From: Sodiomyces alkalinus F11
Lineage: Eukaryota > Ascomycota > Sordariomycetes > Glomerellales > Plectosphaerellaceae
Direction: 5' to 3'
DNA length: 64,000 nt
NCBI RefSeq assembly: GCF_003711515.1
Contig: NW_021167083.1
Location: 2,305,048-2,369,047 of the forward strand
A model generated the notes under the pieces. It was given only the letters and a program-made list of their open reading frames with translations, was not told the DNA's origin and made no database searches. Within the stretch, counting starts at the first letter, position 1. Every line of letters starts with the position of its first letter. A program made the translations under genes and the position numbers. Of this stretch, positions 12,001 to 23,755 are shown in pieces.

Positions 12001-13852
12001 AAGGACGCCCCCTAGGGTCACGGAATATCCTCCTTAGATTGCGCACCGCCTTTTTTACGCCTACTTAGGATAATAATCTAATTATAAGGTTTCTTACCTC
12101 TAATACTACCTCCTTTTAGCCCCTATAAAGCCTTACCCCTTACCCCGGGGCTATACCCGAGATATAACTATAGAGTAAAATAAGTATAGCATAGCCGCAT
12201 AAGATAAATAATTAGAATCGTTTAGTGGAGTATAAGTAAATAGCGGGATAGAGTATAGTAGACGCTCTATGACTATAGCGGGTATAACGTAATAATAGTA
12301 ATAAAGCCCGGGTTAGATAAGAGGAAGAACCCGATTTACCTAAGGGGATATAGTTATACCATAGTATAAAGAAGTAGGCGTGCCCTGCTTTATATATATA
12401 AGCGGTATGAGGCCGCTACGTTTGTATAGCGTACGGGCGAGGATTAAGCCTAGGCTATAATTAGAGTTAGGATATAATAGTAGGAGATAAGTATATAGGT
12501 CGTATACTCGCTATACTATAAGAGAGGAGAATAGGAGACCCCGATATATAGTCTCGTAGCGGAACCGGAGCGGTAACACACTATCCTAGTAGGGGACTTT
12601 AACCTAAAGAACCCCTTTTAGGACGGATATAATAAATATAAAAGATAATGAGAAGACCTTATTATGCTTACGTACTAGTAGTAACTCGACCTCGTAACCC
12701 CGAAAGGATATATTACTAGGACCTCGGCTAATAATAATCGATAATATAGCACGCTTAACCTTACCTAGGTTTTAGCGGACCTAATATACGTATACTAAGG
12801 GGACGATCTAGACCTAATAGGCTTAGACTATATAGCCTAGGTAATTAATATTAATATAGCATAGCTATACTAGCGTATCGCTAGTAAAGGGTAAAGGTAA
12901 AGGAAGCTAGAATACGAAACGGCCTAAAGAGAGGCTTAGAGGCTAGATTATAGATAAATACCCTTTACCCTAGAAGTAATCGATTAGGCTATACGCTAGA
13001 TATTATAGGACCTTATTAATATCGCGGACGCTACGGCGCCACGACACGAGCTAACCGGTTTCTATAATAGACCGCTATAATAGATATAGGAAATAGTAGA
13101 GGTAAATAGGGAGGTAGTAAGGCTTACACGGCGCTATTAGAAGCGGAGCTTACACGGTAGGTAGGATAAACTTAACAAGGTAGAGAAATATCGTAATATA
13201 CTAGTTAGAATAAAGAAGCGGAAAAGCTAGTATAGCGCCGTTAATATACTGGTAGCCGACTAGAAAAGCCTCTAAATACTATAACGCTAGGCCCGGATAG
13301 TAAACTACCTACCCCTAAACCTCCTATTTATCCTGCCCTGATAGCGCGGAGTAGGCGGACTGGTCACGATAACATATAACGGAAAAGCGATACTCCTTAT
13401 AGCGAAGTTCTTCCCTCTGCTATACCCTATAAATAGCGCGCGTATTAGCGGCGCGCTAAGAATCAAGATAATATTACTTATATAAAAGGTTACGGACAAG
13501 GAGGTCTAGTAGGTTATATAATAAAAAGTAAAGTAAAAGGCACCCGGAGAGGATAGCCTACTAAACGGATTCCTACTCGCTTATAGCTAACTACTCTATA
13601 AGCGATTAGTATAGCTTTTCCCCGCGAGCCTTAAGGCCGTATATTTCCCATAACGATACCGTACCGTAAAGGTAGTAATACTTAAGAAACCGGGTAAACT
13701 AAAGGAAGCTTATATAATAGCCTTAGGGTAGTAACCGATATTACTCCTAAGCGCTATAAAGAAAGTCCATAATAAGATAATAGCGGGGAGAATTATAACT
13801 ATAGCGGAGGAGTACCGACTCCTCCCCGCCGGATAGATAGGTAATTAAAAAT
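12001..13852 (+). pseudogene. LINE-D ORF1 tail and ORF2 endonuclease / RT start
   Basis: After the copia-1 target duplication, ORF1 finishes by about 12150. ORF2 then shows an apurinic endonuclease-like domain: IIVIKPGLDKRK near 12300, ILVGDFNLKNPF at 12580-12620 (the GDFN motif), then LADLIYVY and LGLDYIAQ at 12770-12845 (remnant of the SDH motif). The RT fingers begin at 13680-13830 (VVILKKPGKLKEAYI then PILLLSAIKKVHNKIIAGRI, the K-PGK...RPISLLS..GKVLEKII pattern). The frame is then cut by the TIR element. The enzyme would nick the target and prime reverse transcription there. Confidence 0.75.
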
Positions 13853-14344
13853 AGGACTCAATGGGGAGACCTCACGTTTTGATATCGAGACCTCACACGG
13901 GGTATTATAATAGGGCCATGACGCCACCGTTAAGATGCATATGTACCGCACCCATTTTGTATATACACATTATGTGAAAAGTCGTAGGTAATATAGTAAC
14001 TAACTCAATCTTAACACTTAATCCTAATACTTAAATATCAATACTTAGCTCGGAGCTATAAGGGTAATCGGTCACTTTATATAGGATATCGGGTAGGATA
14101 TCGGGTAGGATATCGGGTAGGATATCGTGTAGGATATCGTAATAGTGTTTTAGGCGGTTGGATTCAGAGTTACGGTGTGGAAAGTAATACGTTAAGGTTT
14201 ACGATATCGCCTGCGATTTTCTATATAAAGTTATATATAAAATAGGTACGGTATATATATATCTTGGCGGCGGGTTTATGGCCCCACTAAAATATCACGT
14301 TTAAGGTCTCGATATTGAAACGTGAGGTCTCTCTATTAAGTCCT
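13853..14344. mobile_element. TIR element (MITE-like), 492 bp
   Basis: The ends AGGACTCAATGGGGAGACC and, as reverse complement, AGGACTTAATAGAGAGACC form terminal inverted repeats of roughly 40 bp. They share the internal block GAGACCTCACGTTT followed by ATATCGAGACCT. TTAAAAAT is duplicated at 13845-13852 and 14345-14352. There is no coding potential. The size, TIRs and 8-bp duplication fit a non-autonomous DNA transposon. An 8-bp target is typical of hAT, and a 9-bp reading (TTAAAAATA) would suit Mutator-like elements, so the superfamily is open. It interrupts LINE-D RT. Confidence 0.85.
14083..14140. repeat. 12-bp tandem repeat inside the TIR element
   Basis: Almost five copies of AGGATATCGGGT; the fourth copy reads AGGATATCGTGT. 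Subterminal or internal short repeats are common transposase-binding sites in DNA transposons, but that role is only inferred here. Confidence 0.85.
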
Positions 14345-15950
14345 TTAAAAATACCGCGATACGATAATTATAGTTAGGGCTATTATAAAGGGAGTATGCG
14401 CCGTGTAGGAGCGTGGCGGGGCCATAACGTAATTAAAGCTTGATATCCAGGGCGCCTTTAACACGGTACTATACTAAAAACTCCTTAAAGTCCTCGTTTA
14501 GTACGTTCCCAGACTAGGTCACGAAGTAGACCTAGTTATACCTTATAGCGTGCACGGTACGCTTATACTTTAACGGCGATACGGCGTATTAGGTAAATAT
14601 CTAGGCGGGAGTTCCCTAGGGATTACTCCTTTCCTTAATCCTCTTTATACATTTATTAGGACGCTTTACTAGGAGCTAATCCGGATACCGCGGGTCACGG
14701 TAATCGGCTTTACCGATAACACGAATATTATAGCCTTTAGACGTAATAAGGCCGCGCTACAGGCGTACCTTAAACGGGTATAATAAGTTTACTAAAGCTA
14801 GTTATAAAGGAGCGGATTACGATTTAAGCCACGGAAATACGAGCTTCTTTACTTTGTAAGAAAACGCGACCCGTTACCGCTTTAGTTACGCTTTAAGGGC
14901 GTACCAGCGCCGTAAGTTAGAGAGATAAAGGTCGTTAGGGTTATCCTTAACTAGAAGCTTATATTCTGCCCCTATATCCGGAAACTTAAAGCTAAACTCC
15001 TTACCTAGAAATATACCCTTATACGCCTTATAGTGTTAGTATAGGGCTACCGTATCGAGGACGCGCGTAAACTATACTAAAGAGTAGTCCAGAGTATTAT
15101 ACTCTATATAGCCCTGGCATTCTATAAGATAACGGGGAAGAAGGAGATGCTAAGCGGAGTACTAAAATAATTAGCTAGTAAGTAGGCGTAGTGCTTACAT
15201 ATTATTACCGGCGCGTATTAGGCCACGGCTATAAAGGTAGTAAAGATAGAAACGGGCGTCCCCGCCCTTAACTTGTATTATAAGGCCCTAACCGCGTAAG
15301 CGGTGCTACGGGTAAAGGGTACCTAGATAGAGTAAGCGATACTTTAGATACGATAAGTAGCCGAAATAGCTATGTAGCGTAGAAAATATAGGGGAGGGGT
15401 TAGGCCTTACCTAAGGTCCTAGGGAGCCTAAAAGCAGGAAATTAAGTCGTAGCTCCTTGGGAGGGAGTTAGCCTAACTCCTTTAAAAGGAATAGGCGTAT
15501 TAGTAAAAGCGTACCTTAGCACGCTAATATAATAATATAGCTATAGCGTAAACGCCTTAGTTCGACCGCGTAGCGCGTAGGAAGTATAAGGGCCTTATAA
15601 AACTATAGAGTTCTATCCTTACCTAGATCTAAATAGAGAAGGTAGGCCTTTATTACTTCCTTTTATAAAAGGTATACCGGATATAGCGATACCGTGCTAT
15701 TAGTACGCTAATAGAGGGCCGGAGATAGCGGAGTATATTATATTATAGTGCTAGGATATATTAGGGGAGATATATGATCGCCTCGCGGCCGATATAGGCG
15801 TACGCTTACTAATAAAATAGGACTAGCTATTAGCGCTCCGGAGTAAGGAGACTACGGGGAAGGCCGCGAAGTGGTTCCTATAAACCGGGCGCCTCCCGGA
15901 CTTCCGACTAGCACGATAACTAGAATCAGAGGCGTAGTAAAGCCCCTATA
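14345..15950 (+). pseudogene. LINE-D ORF2 RT core to C-terminus (broken)
   Basis: Continues RT after the TIR element: KLDIQGAFNTVLY near 14440, GVPQGLLLSLILF near 14610, and GFTDNTNIIAF at 14706-14735, where the catalytic F-A-D-D has become T-D-N. An RNase H-like and Cys/His-rich C-terminal region follows to about 15935 (KAAKWFL, then TGRLPDFRLAR). The region ends at the gypsy-1 target duplication CTATA (15946-15950). All stops are RIP-type. Confidence 0.75.
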
Positions 15951-16174
15951 TATCAAGGAATAGACTATAATACCAGGGAAAAGGTGCACCGTAGCGGATA
16001 ATACTATTAGGCTTAATAGTCGTATATTTCTTAAGACTTTAACTTAAGGGGAAAAGGGGATTTTTCCCTCTACGCTAACGTGGCGATTCTAAGGTTTTTA
16101 CCGAACGCTCGGCGGCCTAAGCGTATCTCCAACTATATATAGTGCGAATCTATAGTGCTACTCCGTTCCTTATA
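15951..16174 (-). repeat. gypsy-1 3' LTR
   Basis: 224 bp on the left side of the element, starting TATCAAGGAATAG and ending CCTTATA on the plus strand. It aligns over its full length to 23399-23622, mostly with transitions. The pyrimidine-rich CTGCCCCCTCTCT that follows on the plus strand is the element's polypurine tract in reverse. Confidence 0.9.
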
Positions 16175-16189
16175 CTGCCCCCTCTCTAA
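16175..16189 (-). other. gypsy-1 polypurine tract
   Basis: On the minus strand this reads GTTAGAGAGGGGGCAG, directly before the 3' LTR. This confirms that the element is transcribed from right to left. Confidence 0.7.
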
Positions 16190-16896
16190 CGGGGCTAGTC
16201 CCTTAGGCCCGTTTTAGCCCCCCAGTGGGTCCACGTGATTTAGCCTCGCGCGGAGCTTAGTATCCGGTCGGCGATTTTAATTAGTTCCCGTCACGAGGCT
16301 TCCTAACCTCCTTCTATAATATCGTGACTTTCTTCGTGTTAGCCAAGTAATCGGTAAGCCGTTAGCGGTATAAGCGCGTGGCTAACTCGCTTACCTATTA
16401 TAATTCCTATTCTAGCGTCCCGCGTGATAGTCGGCGATTACTCGCCGTGTTTCCAAATAACACGCTTATCGCTATTCCTTCCTTTATTATTATAGTATAT
16501 ATTATTACTAAATTTACGGTTACCGTTCTTTATACTTGCCCCTTTTCTGGCCGGATTCGTAACTAAGGCGACTATTCGCCGCGTAGATAAATTTTTCTTA
16601 TTCCCTCTCGTAGTTATTTTCCTTTTCTTTTCCTCTTCCTTACGTAATCCTTTGTTCTTTCTATTATATTCCTAACTTAACTATAACGTCGAATAATCGC
16701 CATATAACTATTTCTATCTTTATTTTTATCTTTATTCCTAGTTATAATTAGTTTTTACCGTTAAGTATTCGGTAATATATCGCTTCCACTTAGTATAGCT
16801 CGGGAGCTTCGCTCCCTACCGTATAATACTGATATTAGGTTTATCGGCGGTTACTTAACGGAGCCGCCCTGCGGACGCTATATTACCTCTCTAGCG

Positions 16897-17924
16897 ATAG
16901 ATATTTATATTAATTATATTAATAATTCTAATAGTAACGCTTATCGTTATATTATTTATACACGCTCCTACTAAGCTTATATATCTATAAGTTCCCCCTT
17001 AGTTTTATCGAGCGCTTAGCGTCTAATACGTTTTTAGATTCCTAATAGACTCCTAGGCGCTGCCTAGTAGATTTAGAATATTATAACGGGTATTATAACT
17101 CTTAAAGCTAGCGGCGAGCTAACGGCGCTCGATCGCCGCTATTTCTATCTCCGCCTTCGGGCGGCCTATAAATAGTTTCGTAAAGCTTTAGACGAGATTA
17201 CCCGCCCGCCCGCCGTCGCCGTCGCTAATCGTCTTATACTCGACGAGTTATCGTCTATCCGGTCTCTTTTAACTATTAATCTTATAATACGGGTTTATAC
17301 CTACCGCTCGCCGTTTATATAGCTTCCGCTAATTTTAATTAGATCAATAACCTTAACGTCGCCGATACTCGCGCCTTTATAGGTATAGTAATCCCGCCCC
17401 GCGACCGTAGCCTTATTACCTTTACTATTTTAGTCCGGGCCGTCCGCAAGCTTTATTATACTAAAGGTGGAGAATACCCCGCCGAGCGCTCGGCGAGACT
17501 AGCCGGTCGCGCTTAGCGTGGTATAAATATATTTCCCTAGCTATTAGGCCTAAGTTAAGCTATAAACGCTATTACTAAACCCCGTTATCCCCTTATATCT
17601 ACCGTGTACGCCGGTCGTTATACGTCCGCCCGCGGCCCCTAAGTCCACGAGTCGTCGGACGATAAGGTTAAGGTCGCTAACCCGTCGCTATAGCCCGCCG
17701 CCTCGCCTATTACCGCTAGTAGCCCTAAGGCTATCGCCGAGTCGTCGCCCGCAGCTATTAAGTCCGAGGATAAGGAGGAAGAGATAAAGGAGGAGGGTAT
17801 TAAGCCCGACTCTAATAATATCGAGATAGATAATACCGATACTTCGGCGGAGTCTACTAATCCCTTAGAGGAGGTTATTATCGTTAGTAGCGATAACGAC
17901 TCCTTTGAGGGTTTCGACGACTAG
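16897..17924 (+). pseudogene. Antisense accessory ORF of gypsy-1, acidic C-terminus
   Basis: The plus strand, opposite to gag-pol, translates through sparse RIP stops as one protein-like frame. It runs from about 16897 (ATA, probably a mutated ATG) to about 17284, and after a single frame change from there to a TAG at 17922-17924. Near 17115-17250 it reads ALDRRYFYLRLRAAYK, then ILDELSSIRSLL. Near 17500-17600 it reads NIFP-LLGLS-AINAITK. The last 60 residues are acidic (EDKEEEIKEEG, later EEVIIVSSDNDS and FDD). Stops coincide with CAG- or CAA-derived codons, which is what a once-coding frame would show. No domain was recognised. Its function is unknown; the acidic tail might interact with nucleosomes or basic proteins, which is speculation. 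Confidence 0.6.
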
Positions 17925-18124
17925 AGGTGGAATTTTTCTTCCCGGTGGTTATACGGCGCTAATTTACTAGGGCTAGGGTTAATTATTTTATAGTCGCCTT
18001 TTAGCGTTGTTTTCCCCTATATATAGCCCTTACTATCGTCCTTTTACTATATAAGTATAGCTATGATTTTTCTTAACTTACGAAATTTAGTTCTATACCG
18101 GCTATTCGGCGCTAGTAGTCGTTC

Positions 18125-21100
18125 TACTTCTTATATATATATTTCTTCTGCTTCTAGTATCGCTTTAAGATCGCTAGAGTATTCTCTAAATAGTCCTCCG
18201 GCTCCTAAGTATTATACTTTACTAGCTAGCCCGCCCACTTTACGAGGTAAAACTTCTATCCCTATTCCTCCTTATAGGCTACGATATCCTTAACCTCCTA
18301 CTTATCCTGCTATTCTATAAGAGGTGGTAGGTTATTCGCCAAACCCTCGGCTATAAGCCCGTCTTTCTATAGTTCTAATAGCGATACCGAAAACACGTTA
18401 TATATCCTCGAGTATTACGGTGGTAGGCGAACTCTATACGTTAGCTCGCCGATCCGCTTTAAAATCTTTACCCGGATATACCGCGGTGCGAGTTTTAAGC
18501 CGGCCTTAAATAGGAAATTAATAGTAGTAAGCCCTACGAATTCTCCTTTTTCGAAACTCCTAGGCTTATACCTCTTATTATAGTGCTTAGCCTAGGTCTT
18601 AACCGCCGCCTCCTAATAGGCGCGGATCCGTCGGCGGATATCCGCTAACTGTTCGACGTATTCCCTAATACCTTATACCGTGGTATTATTTCTGGGTTTA
18701 ACGTACTCTACTATCCTTAGATAATACCCGTAGAGCGCCTCGTATAGGGATACTCTAATAGAACTATATAGGCTATTATTATACGCGAACTTAGCCTTTT
18801 ATAACTAGATCGGCTAATAATCGGCGGCCTCCGTACCTATTATCCTTAAGAACTTAAGTAGTGTCTAGTGCGTTTATTCGGTTTACCCGTCCGTCTAAGG
18901 GTAAAATATAGTGGATAGCCGGCGAATAGTCGCCCTCTTTCGGTAAAACTCCTCCTAAAACCGACTTATAATAAGCTTATCCCTATCGCTTATAATTCCC
19001 TCTAGGCTCCCGAAACGATATTTAACCTTACTATAGAGGATAATAGCTAATTAGGGTGCTATAAGTGTCTTATAGGTCGGTATAAAAAGCGTATACTTCG
19101 TTAAACAGTCGACGATTACTAGCACGGCGTTATAAGTTTAACCGTCCCTGCCCTTCACGGGTAGGAAACCCGTAATAAAATCTATAGCGATTTCTTAAAA
19201 CGGGTATAACGGTAGTAGTAGCGATTATAGTTATCCGTGCCGTTTATGCCTTAGTACCTAAGCGCCTTAATAAGCCGAGTATACGGCGACGTATTCGCGA
19301 ATATCGTTCGTTAGGTTAACCTAATAAAACTTCCTTAACACTAGCTTTAGTATCTTATTTACACCTATATATCCCGTATAGGGGTTATCGTGATATTAGC
19401 GTAGGATCTCCGTCCTAATTATCGCTTCCTCGTGGATTATTAGTCTTCCCCTATAATATAGTATACTATTTTCGTCTAAAGAGTACCCCGCTCTTTTTCC
19501 GGTCTTTTATCGAACGTTTACCGTTAAAGATATATAGTTAGTATTAATAGTCTATAGCCCTTTAACTAACTACTTAAACTCTTCGCTAGACGTAAGATAA
19601 TTTGCTATTTCGCCCTTAGTAAGCTCCCGTATTATAGAGCGTGGGATATACCCATCCGAGATTATAGTAACCCTAGCCTTAGTCTCCTCCTTTAGCGTAT
19701 AGTCGGTGGAGGCCCGCCGGGCCGTTATATTATTACCGCGGGTCTTTTTTACCCGTGTAATCGCCACGACGACGATACGCGAGGTGCCGTCCACTAGGCT
19801 TAGAGGTGGCTATTATCCTTATCGCCCTGCTCTAGAGCTTAGCTACGCGACGTCTTCGCTTAGCGGAGTAACCCGTTATCTCTTAGGTCTAAGGTCTTTC
19901 TCCTAAAATAACCTCTTAGCGGCCTACACGTATACGAAAAGAACCGCTTTCTTTAGGGTAGCGCGGATTTATACGATCTATCGGCGAATACTCGCCTATA
20001 TATTATTAATTAGACTTAGTTTATTAAGGAGTGTGGGGAGGATATCGCTATAGGATATTTCCCCCCCTATATAGTTTAGTCTCCTAGATAGACTATCCGC
20101 CGGGTATATCTTTCCCGGGCAATACTATACTTCGAAATCGAAAGATATAAGCTAATACACCTATCTAGCGAGCCTTCTGCGAAGGTCTCGCGCCGGCGCC
20201 CGTAGTATGCCCTTTAGGGCTTCGTGGTCTATTAGGACCGTAAACGCCTACCTCGTACCTTTAAGGTAGTATCTCTAGTACTCTAAGCTTTCCATAATAG
20301 CTAATAACTCCTATTATTCTATAGCCTACCGTTATTCCGTGTTAGTGAGTTGTCGCGAATAATAGGCGACTAATCGTTACTATAAGTTATACTTCTAACT
20401 TAAAATTCCGGATACTACGTTATCCAACGCGTCTATCTCGACTCTAGAATCCAGCACGGGGTTTTAATAGCGTAGAATAAACGCCGAGCTAAAAGCGACC
20501 TTTAGTCTTTTAAAAGCTTCTTAAGCCTCCGGCGGAAAATAGAATAGCCTTTTCTTTACGCCGGCCTCACTAACTTTTAGTAGCGCGGATAGGGGTGTTA
20601 TAACCTTCGAGTACCCCTTAATAAATCTCCTATAGAAATTCGCGAATCCTCGGAAGACTTATATATCCCTAAAAGATTCTAGCGCCGGCTAGTCGGCTAC
20701 CGCTTATACCCTCTCTAGGTCTATCATAATACCCTTATAGCTTACTATAAACCCTAATAAGTCTACCCGGTCCCTATAAAATTCGTATTTCGATAGTTTA
20801 GTATATAGTTAGTAACGCCGTAACCTTTTAAGGACCTATTATAGGTGCTTCGTGTATTCCTCTTTAGTGCGGGAGTAGATTAGAATATCGTTAAGGTATA
20901 CGATATAGTAGATATTAAGTAAACCGGCGAGTACTTAGTAAATATACGCCTAAAACGTCGCGGGCGCGATCGTTAACCCGAATAGTATAACCGTGTATTT
21001 AAAGTGTCTATACTACGTTCTGAATACGGTTTTCTAGCGGTCCTCTTTCTTAATCCGGATCCTATAATAGGTATCTCGGATATCGACCTTCGAAAAGTAC

Positions 21101-23330
21101 TAGGCGCCCGAAAGGCGATCTAGTAGTTCCTTAATTAGTAGGAGCGGGTACCGGTTTTTAATCGTAATGGTATTTAGCCTATGATAGTCGATATATAGGC
21201 GAAGGCCACTATTTTTCTTAGGTATAAATAGGATTAATAACCCCGTTAGGCTAATCGATTTCTGAATATAACCGCTCGCTATGCCTTCGGCAATATACTT
21301 CTTTAGCTCCTCGAGCTATATAGGTGATAGCGGGTATAAGGGCCTAAACGGGGGCTCCTTCCCCTCTTATAGGTTAATAGAATATTCTGCGTGCTTTAAT
21401 AGAGGTGGTTCCTTCCCTGCTTCTTCCGAAAATATATCTTTAAACTATTATAGACTAAAAGGCAAACGCACGCCTTTAGGCTATAGTTTATTGTCGTCTA
21501 TTAACGGAATCGTTATATCCGGGGTATTACCCGTAATAGCGGTGGCTATAGTAACGTATATAACGTACGCCTTCGCCCTTTACTCTATTACCTCCCGGGC
21601 CTAGGCCTCGGGTTCCGTAATAGAGAGCGGTCTAAAGCCGAATATTCGGCTAGCCGTATCGATTAGGATACTCTCTTAACCTATACTATTATTCGATAAT
21701 AGTAAGTAACCTAACCCCTTCGGCCGGTCTATATATATAAATACTCTTTTTAAGAGTCAGGGCCTCCCCTTAGAGTCTACTAAATAGAAGGCTAAGCTAT
21801 ATACTCCGCGGCTACTCGCCGCTCGGCTATTAAAACCTTCTAGAGCCGGGGCCTGGATTCCGCCTAATAGCTATAACCTTAATCGTTTTACTAGTACCGG
21901 GCTAATACTATCGATTTATATACCCGTATCGAGGTCGACGCTAAGCTTAACCTCGCGCCCTTCTCGGATAACGTATATAACTCCTCGCGCGACTTTACCG
22001 ACTAGGCCCTATTTCGGGGCTTTTACGGATATAATACTTACCCCCTATACTATACCGATCCGTTTCCCGGGCTATTAGGGATCTTAGTAATCCGTATATC
22101 GTCGTCGAGGGCTAATTCCCCCTAAACCTAAATATTACTCACGTTAGCGCTTTTCTTCGCTAAGCCCTTACCGCCGTCTTTACGGTCTTTACTATAGTAG
22201 TCTTTAGACCGGTGTCCCTTGTTACTATAGTTATAGCACTCCCTATTAAAGGGTTTATCTAACTTAGAGGTTTTTTAGGCGCTAGGCGTGGTTATTAACG
22301 ATAAAGATTTTATCGCTTATTACTACCCCTTTAAGGTGCTTTCCGACTATTTAGCGGACGGATACCGTCCCCTCTATAACGGGTTATCCTTCTAGTAGTA
22401 GGAGTAGGACCTCTTCCGGCTATTAGACCTATCGTTTAGGGAGTATATCTCCTAAAGTAACTACGCCTCCTACGCTACTATACAAGCCTCTTTAAGCTTA
22501 ACCCGCCGCTTATAAAGCTTATCGCGGAACCGAGCGGGTAATCGTCGAAAATAGTCGTACGCACACTCTTCGCTACCGTGCGTCTTTTATCCTAATAGGT
22601 GATAATAGTTATTCTATTATTCGAATAACTTTATTAGCGTTATCTCGCCGATAATATATAACTTATATAGCTCCTCCTGGTAATAGAAGTACTATAAGTC
22701 GCGGGATAGGTGTTTTTATCGAACGAACGCCTTAAAGTCGTCCTATATAGGCGATAAGAGCTTCCGTTTATAGCTCCGGCACGATATCTAGTAGGATCGT
22801 TCTAGCTTAGTTAAAGCCTATTTAATTAGCTAGAGCACGGGGGCCTCTACCCGAAAACGGTTTCCGGCCTTAACCGCGGATACTTAGTCGTTAATCTTAG
22901 TAACGGTCGCGTTCTCTCCTAGGGTCTTATAGTTATAGACCGGTAGCTTCTCGTATTCGCGCTTTATCGCCGGGCGTTTGATAAGCCTTTATAGGATAGC
23001 TTTATTCTGCCTCTGTATCTGCTGATTAAACTCTTACTGTTGCTATACCTAACGCGTTAGCAGGGCGAATAGGTTCTTAGTAGTAGTCGGGGTCGGTTCC
23101 CCTATACGGTCGGAAGACGCGTAGCTCGCCGACTATTCGGCGCTCCTCGCTTATTCGATATCGAGTCTCCGTGGACGATTATCTATAGATAATATCCGCG
23201 TTCGCACCGAACTAAAGGATAACGATAAGGCCGTATCGTTATTATTATCCTATCGGTCCTAACGCTCTTTAATACCTCGAATAGGCTCTTCTTATTATAT
23301 GCCCGTATCCGCCCGCTCGACGTCGGCAGT
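18125..23330 (-). pseudogene. gypsy-1 Gag-Pol with chromodomain (broken)
   Basis: Reading leftward: a zinc knuckle at 22239-22198 (CYNYSNKGHRSKDY, two Cys mutated to Tyr); protease at about 21930 (DLDTG, active site intact); RT at 21290-20870, with IPKKNSGLRLYIDY, a KVDIRDTY segment and YLNDILIYS at 20898-20872, where YLDD has become YLND; RNase H at about 20500-20150; integrase at 19400-18950 (AIDFITGFLP, IISDRDKLI); and a chromodomain at 18310-18125 (KFYLVKWAG, then a W-to-stop change, EPEDYLENT). Chromodomains are known to direct integration to H3K9-methylated chromatin. Many TAG codons and the D-to-N change inactivate it. Confidence 0.85.
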
Positions 23331-23398
23331 GCTTCGTAAAGTCCGCTTTAGTAGTATCTTTAGCCCGGTAACCTCGTAGGTATAGAAGTTAAAGAATT

Positions 23399-23622
23399 TA
23401 TTAAGGAATAGGCTATAACACTAGGGAAAAGGTACACCGTAGCGGAAAATACTATTAGGCTTAATAGTCGTATATTTCTTAAGACTTTAACTTAAGGGAA
23501 AAAGGGGATTTTTCCCTCTGCGCTAATATGGCGATTCTAAGGTTTTGACCGAACGCTTAGCGGCCCGAGCGTATCTCTAACTACACACAGTGCGAATCCA
23601 CAGTGCCACTCCGTTCCTTACA
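23399..23622 (-). repeat. gypsy-1 5' LTR
   Basis: 224 bp starting TATTAAGGAATAGG and ending CCTTACA on the plus strand, so the canonical CA is preserved. The target duplication CTATA follows at 23623-23627. Confidence 0.9.
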
Positions 23623-23755
23623 CTATAGCGCTAGAACCTCGGGTATATATACGGGGAGGTAGAAACGGCTATAAAGGGGATAAGTAAAGGGAGAGTACGA
23701 TATTTATTAATAGCCGCTATATGGCCGTGTTATGGCCACGCTACAACCCCGTTAT
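23623..23755 (+). other. Presumed LINE-D 3' remainder, no gene seen
   Basis: Sequence directly right of the gypsy-1 target duplication. It should be the continuation of the LINE-D 3' end, but no LINE tail motif was recognised. A plus-strand frame around 23721 is a shadow of the minus-strand acidic tail. Confidence 0.4.

Larger units (their letters stand above)
15951..23622 (-). mobile_element. gypsy-1: full-length chromodomain Ty3/gypsy element
   Basis: A 7,672-bp element with two 224-bp LTRs (15951-16174 and 23399-23622), flanked by CTATA at 15946-15950 and 23623-23627. Gag-pol is on the minus strand with the order CCHC, protease, RT, RNase H, integrase, chromodomain, which defines a chromovirus. 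Between the chromodomain and the 3' LTR lies about 1.9 kb holding an ORF on the opposite strand (16897-17924). It inserted near the 3' end of LINE-D. Confidence 0.93.

Noticed and set aside
17162..17250. GC-rich stretch as a possible host gene exon
   Set aside because: It belongs to the accessory ORF inside the gypsy-1 LTR pair. The high GC reflects CpG-rich codons spared by RIP.
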